Assembly (NCBI GenBank): GCA_032629725.1
Contig: JAFEVB010000008.1
Span: forward strand, 1,364,001-1,428,000
Source of the DNA: Gremmenia infestans
Lineage: Eukaryota > Ascomycota > Leotiomycetes > Helotiales > Hamatocanthoscyphaceae
Direction of reading: 5' to 3'
DNA length: 64,000 bases
Shown here: positions 59,082 to 64,000 of the stretch, in pieces
Position numbering within the stretch: the first letter of the stretch is position 1
Layout: each line of letters starts with the position of its first letter
Translations under genes and position numbers: made by a program
Notes under the pieces: model-generated
Database searches by the model: none
What the model saw: the letters and a program-made list of their open reading frames with translations, nothing else
Told to the model about the DNA's origin: nothing

Positions 59082-62000
59082 ATGCGAGCAGTGCTTCCTG
59101 GAAAGCCACGGGCCAAGCTCCAAGCTGTCTGTACGGGCTGCTGGGACAGTAGACGGCTCATAGTGAGCGAAATTTCTGTTTTATATACTGTGCTCTAGGC
59201 GGATTTACTGATTTTGGGTTGAATAGGCATACATTACAGGAAATGCCTTTGTGGTACTCACAGGACCGGACTCGATCCTGCAAACGATATACGACGATGA
59301 CGATGCCCAGCTCGAGGCCATTGCGATTGACGAGGCGTCCGGAAAGATAGCAACGTGTGCGGGATCGAATGTTCGGATTTACAACCCATATGGTCAAGGA
59401 GAGGATGCTCTGAAGGTGAGGTGATATTGTCATGTTGCGAGATACAAGGCCGTATACTGACGGTTTATTAGTGGTCATTGCAACATAGCTTTTCTACAGA
59501 GAAATCCGCGGATGATCTAGTAATAACACTGTCTTGGGGAGCAGCGGAGGAGCTGCTGGTGGGAGGGTCATGGCTTTCTCTATACTCAACGACAGACGAA
59601 CCTGAATGCGCATGGAAGAAACAGCTAGCCAACCCTGTGAAGTTCGCCAACTTTTCCTACGACTCTGCATACATAGCTTCGAATGGGAAGTATGACAGGC
59701 TTGTGAAGATATGGAGGAGGTTATCCTTTGGCTCGGACGATACAAGATTCGACTTCAGCTACCTCCCGCATCCTGCTACTGTTACCGCCATCCACTGGCG
59801 GAGGCCCTACCACGTAGACCAGACGATCGACAATGTGCTATATACAATCTGCGCGGACAATGTTCTAAGGATATGGGCGGCTACCGATCCTCATGGTCTG
59901 CAATTGCTGCAGCTCTGGGCGCAGATTGACTTGAAGGAGTCCATAGCGCCTCGAGGTCTGGCACCAGCAGATAGCTCGGATATACGCTTTGCTTTTATGA
60001 TTGATGGACGGGACTTTATGCTTGCTACTGAGTATGCTGTCCAAGCAAGAGGGGCAGATAAGGAGGACCACGCGCTATCACATTTGGTCGAGGTTGCAAA
60101 TCGAAGCCCGGAAATATGTGTTGTACTAGATGGGCAGGGGAATATGTCTGCATGGGGGCTAGAGAATGTAGGATGCAAGGCACGGCAAACGACAAACATC
60201 TTCAATGTAGCCCATGTCGATGGTTTGAATCTTGGTCTGCCGATGGATCTAGCAGGCGATTCCAGCTACATTCAGTTTTACAACTACTGCAATTCAGCTA
60301 GTGGGGGTCTTAATGTTCTGGTCCATCACTTTGATGGGAAAATTGAGGTCTTCGAGAGCAATGTGGCCGATTTATTTGATCCTTCTCCGAGATCAGACCG
60401 ATTTGTGTCCAAAGCCATGTGGACGGGCCATGCTTCTGCCATTAGGAAAATCGCCAGAAGCGTCAGTGGACGCGCAGTTGTTACTCGGACCGATGGTAAT
60501 GAAGGTATTGTATGGAAGCACAAGGATCTTAAAGGAGGAACTTCTGTTTTGCGCCAAAGCATCATCTCCGAAAAGGAGCATATTCATAGGATATGCGTTT
60601 TGAGAAAGGGTAATTTTGTCATCTACCTGCACCGCGACAGAGTTGCACTCTGGGACACGAGGTCATTTAAGGCGAATCTACTTGCTAGTTGCGATTTTTC
60701 TGTTGAAGGGAAGACTCTTTGCATTCTTGTACTCCCAGAGTTGAAGAAAGAAGGTCTTATTGCTCATGTTGCTACCATTACGTCCAAAATGAAAGGCATT
60801 GTCTGGGAAGTCCGATTGCCCCAAATACAGGGTAGTATTTCTGGAACGAATGGCTACCATGAAGCTTCTATCTCGGAATTTAGTCGATTTGACCTTGGCC
60901 AGTCGGATGATCTATCATACGTCCTTCCAGTTGATCCTGCGGGCTCCCCTCCCGTCATTTCAGGGTTCTTAGACACCTTTGCAAGGGACATTGCTATCTC
61001 ATATACACATTCTGGACTGCTACGCTCCTGGACAGCGAAATTAGACTCAGTCAATAACAAATTCGATTGGCTGGAAACCTGCTCGGTTGAGACAGGAATA
61101 TCCGAACCAGCACTTGCCAGTGGTAGCTCCATGCGGAAAGCTGCTCTGGTGAACTCTACCAGATCTGAGTTGACTATTTGGGACGTCCGAGGAGCTCAAC
61201 TCGAATATTCTCAAGACTATGAATCCCAAGATACTATCCGGGATCTGGATTGGACGTCAACTCCAGACGATCAATTCATTCTCGCGGTGGGGTTTCAATT
61301 TAGGGTTCTCCTACTTGCTCAGATGCGCTTTGATTATTTGAACAAAGGCCCAGCTTGGGCCGAAATACGAGAGTTCAATATTCGTGAACTGACGCCTCAC
61401 CCTATTGGAGATTCGACATGGCTGAGTGGCGGTAACCTCATTATTGGCGCCGGAAATCAGATTTTCGTCTACGATAAAGCAGTTGATCCTTCTGCTCCGG
61501 TGGTAACTACTCTTGGGCTTCCTCCCCACAAGGCCCCTTGGGATATATTTGAAGTTGTTTCCAGATTAAATGGGCCTCTTCCTGTTTACCATCCACAGTT
61601 CCTGGGACAATGCACACTTGCTGGGAAGACGGCAGTAGTACAGAAGGTATTGATTGCGTTGTACAAGACGTTGAAATATTTCATCGAGGGCGAGTCGATA
61701 GACAGTCACCTGGGGATAGATTTAGAGGAGTTCTACTTATCTACTAATGTATGTCCCTATTTACTTTTGAGATCCTTTTACTGACCCGGACAGACGGCGT
61801 CATCTCAGGGTGTAAGCAAGATATCTAAATCGGCGTTCAGTAATTTCTCTGAAGAAGAGGAAGAAGTAGAGACCGTGACTGAAGAAGTCGCACTTTATAT
61901 TAACGAAAAGCTCACTAAAATCGCCTTGCCACAGCTCACAAGGCAAGAGCAGATCCATCTAGCTGATGCCGTCGAATGCGTGGCCATTGTTGAGAAGCAA

Positions 62001-63405
62001 CGACGATCTATGGATGACAATGCTGCCACGTTTATGCTTTTCTTCCGCCAGCACGCATTGCATCGTGGTCGAGCTAATGAAGTGCACTTGTCGTGGAGGG
62101 AGATTAATTGGGCATATCACAGCCACAGCCAAGATATACTAGTTGATATGGTCTCGCATCAATTCCATGGGAAGATGCTATGGGAGCATGCTCGTGAAAG
62201 TGGGATGTTCATGTGGATGACTGATTCAAACGCCCTGGTAAGTTCTCTAAAGGTTTCTTTTGCATGTTATTGATTATATCTTCTACAGAAAGCACAGTTC
62301 GAGAACATTGCTCGGAATGAATACACAAAAAGCGATATGAAGAACCCTGTCGACTGCACTTTGTTCTACCTTGCACTGAAGAAGAAAGCTGTGCTTCAGG
62401 GCTTATGGCGAATGGCTGGTTGGAATCGCGAGCAAGGTGCAACCATGAGACTTCTGGCAAACAACTTCCAAGATAAGAAGTGGAAGACGGCTGCTTTGAA
62501 GAACGCGTATGCGTTGCTTGGAAAACATAGAAACGGTATGTGAAGTCACATTTTGGTCCTGGAACAATCCTAACTTCAAGTTCAGAATACGCTGCGGCCT
62601 TCTTCCTGCTAGCAGATCACCTTAAAGACGCCGTCAATGTGATCCTGAACCAACTCAAAGATCTTCAACTCGCAATCGCAGTCACCCGAGTCTACGAAGG
62701 CGAAGGAGGGCCTATTCTAAAAGAACTTCTTCAAGACAAAGTATTGCCGTTAGCAGCACAAGAAGGCAACCGCTGGTTAGCATCATGGGCGTTCTGGATG
62801 CTGCACCGAAGAGATATGTCGGTGCGAGCGTTGATTGTATGTCTTTCCCAACCCTCTTACTCAAGCATACTAACACTATACAGTCACCCGTCTACACCCT
62901 CCTCGAAACACCACAATCACCACCAGATCTGCAAGCAAAGCTCTTCCTAACCGATGACCCGGCACTCGTAGTCCTGTACTCGCAACTGCGGCAAAAAACA
63001 CTGCAGACTCTCCGCGGGGCCTCAAAGGTCACGCCGAAAGTGGAGTGGGCGTTTGTGTTGCATAATGCGAGATTGTATGATAGGATGGGCTGTGATTTAC
63101 TTGCGTTGGATTTAGGTAAGCTGCTCCCCTCTTTTCCCCATCCTTCGCCTTCCGCCCTCCCTTGAATCCAAAAACTGACTGGATCTAAAGTCCGCAACTG
63201 GGAATTCCTCCTCCCAACCCCACCCCTCCAGAACCTAAAGCAGCCTGACCCCCGGCAAATGCTGCGCCGTCGCTCTTCACTCGTCGTCGCGGACCTCCCG
63301 GAGCAGGAGATCAAGGGCAGCGTCAGTGGGTATAAGCATAAAGCGCCCCCGACGGTATTCGAGGAGCCGCAGGGGAGTGATTTATTAGATAGTTTTGGAT
63401 TCTGA
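59082..63405 (+). CDS. RAV1: Rav1, RAVE-complex subunit regulating V-ATPase assembly
   Basis: Eight exons: 59082..59162, 59227..59415, 59472..61748, 61794..62237, 62289..62535, 62586..62836, 62884..63115 and 63191..63405. Total 1311 aa, with every junction in frame. The N-terminal half is a WD40/beta-propeller region (IAIDEASGKIATCAGSNVRI, YDRLVKIWRRLSF, ADNVLRIWAA, MWTGHASAIRKIARS). The Rav1 C-terminal domain follows, with WREINWAYHSHSQD and MKNPVDCTLFYLALKKK then QGLWRMAGW. LLANNFQDKKWKTAALKNA and EYAAAFFLLADHLKDA lie further on. It ends DLLDSFGF. Rav1 with Skp1 and Rav2 promotes glucose-dependent reassembly of V1 onto Vo. It is the most intron-rich gene of the window. Confidence 0.96.
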
Positions 63406-63607
63406 GGAAGGGAGGAAGCGATGGCGTTGGTGGTGCATGCATAGCAAGGTATTCATTTCTTTCTGGTTCTTGTATATCTACTTCCTACCTTACCTTACTA
63501 CATGTAATTTCAATCCTCATAACCCTTTACCGGTATATAACTTCGCTGCGTGTATCCATGCATCATCCATCAGCTCAATTCGCAGCACTTGAATATTTAC
63601 GTACTCC
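63406..63607. other. RAV1 3' flank
   Basis: Short T/A-rich sequence between the RAV1 stop and the MITE. Nothing else seen. Confidence 0.45.
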
Positions 63608-63609
63608 TA

Positions 63610-63837
63610 CAGGGTGTTGCCACGAGACTTGCAAATCAAGGATTATATGCCTTTTACCAGGCTTATATGGACTCCGGCTCTCAGAAATATCCTTAATATA
63701 GTATATAAACTATTTCTTAGAAGTTTGATCCTTAAATAGGGCATAAATGATCGTATCCAAGGATCTATTCAGCCAATCAATACCTTGCTTTACCTATGTT
63801 ATAATCCTTGATTTGCAAGTTTCGTGGCAACACCCTG
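63610..63837. mobile_element. MITE with 38-bp terminal inverted repeats (Tc1/mariner-like, TA target site)
   Basis: The left end (63610-63647) begins CAGGGTGTTGCCACGA and is repeated inverted at 63800-63837 with a single mismatch (G/A) over 38 nt. TA dinucleotides flank both ends (63608-63609 and 63838-63839), as expected for a TA target-site duplication. The 228-bp element has an AT-rich core without a coding frame, so it is non-autonomous. Confidence 0.88.
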
Positions 63838-63839
63838 TA

Positions 63840-64000
63840 GCCCCAAACACAGTTCCGCACAAGTAACGTAATTGAAATTTTACCTAGAAGAATAAGAATA
63901 ATCGGGGTAGTGGAACTCTGCTTAGAACCGGCGCCCCCCCAACTCCCACCCCATCCTATTCCACTTCACCCCAGCTAGTTCTAGTTTCGCCTCGCCCACC
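63840..64000. other. right-edge sequence
   Basis: A C-rich stretch near 63932-63975. No feature identified before the window ends. Confidence 0.4.

Noticed and set aside
1..64000. CRISPR arrays, bacterial operons, tRNA or rRNA genes
   Set aside because: No repeat-spacer arrays, no clustered unidirectional intronless genes, no B-box-like tRNA promoter or 5S-like sequence was found by eye. A tRNAscan/Infernal run would settle the RNA part.

Overview
This window looks like nuclear DNA of a filamentous ascomycete (Pezizomycotina). The spliced genes carry short introns of about 40-150 nt, with GTRNGT donors, CTAAC or CTGAC branch points and YAG acceptors. Their products are typical filamentous-fungal forms, and the overall flavour suggests Leotiomycetes. 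The class assignment is an inference from protein style, not a measurement. I saw no rRNA or tRNA gene and no prokaryotic feature.

Layout. At 1-9 kb are the 5' half of an Scp160-type KH protein (minus), a Ste20/PAK kinase (plus) and a mitochondrial short-chain dehydrogenase (minus). At 11.5-14 kb is a RING-like gene whose reading frame breaks twice. The 15-21 kb stretch is a dense housekeeping block: a Ysc84/SH3 actin-patch protein, an Sft1-type Golgi SNARE, an Age2-type ArfGAP and methionine-R-sulfoxide reductase. A tiny J-domain gene sits at 22 kb, a DENN-domain protein at 24-27 kb, and the snoRNP assembly factor Bcd1 at 30.7 kb. From 31.8 to 34.8 kb lies an AT-rich, gene-poor island holding a broken membrane-protein gene and a mutated terminal-inverted-repeat element. 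It is followed by a small predicted membrane protein. Then come a large TBC RabGAP (35.7-39.1 kb), a second dehydrogenase, a secreted Cys/Thr-rich protein (42.2 kb) and another gene-poor stretch (43-51 kb) with one small gene and a clearly dead intradiol dioxygenase. The right end is again dense: cytosolic isoleucyl-tRNA synthetase, a 59-residue twin-CX9C protein, the centrin-binding protein Sfi1 and the V-ATPase regulator Rav1. A 228-bp MITE lies just downstream of Rav1.

Functional picture. The conserved genes serve membrane traffic (Sft1, Age2-like ArfGAP, DENN protein, TBC protein, Rav1), actin, polarity and spindle-pole functions (Ysc84, Ste20, Sfi1), and translation or RNP biology (Scp160, Bcd1, IleRS). 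There is no operon-like pathway cluster. The accessory material (RING gene, membrane-protein relic, TIR elements, secreted Cys-rich protein, dioxygenase pseudogene) is interleaved with the conserved genes. It shows frameshifts, stops and RIP-like transitions. All large conserved genes are intact, so these breaks are probably real decay and not general sequence error.

I found no convincing wholly new biological system. The best leads are the broken RING gene, the two inverted-repeat elements, the dioxygenase pseudogene, the secreted two-module Cys protein, and a possible poison exon in the first dehydrogenase gene.
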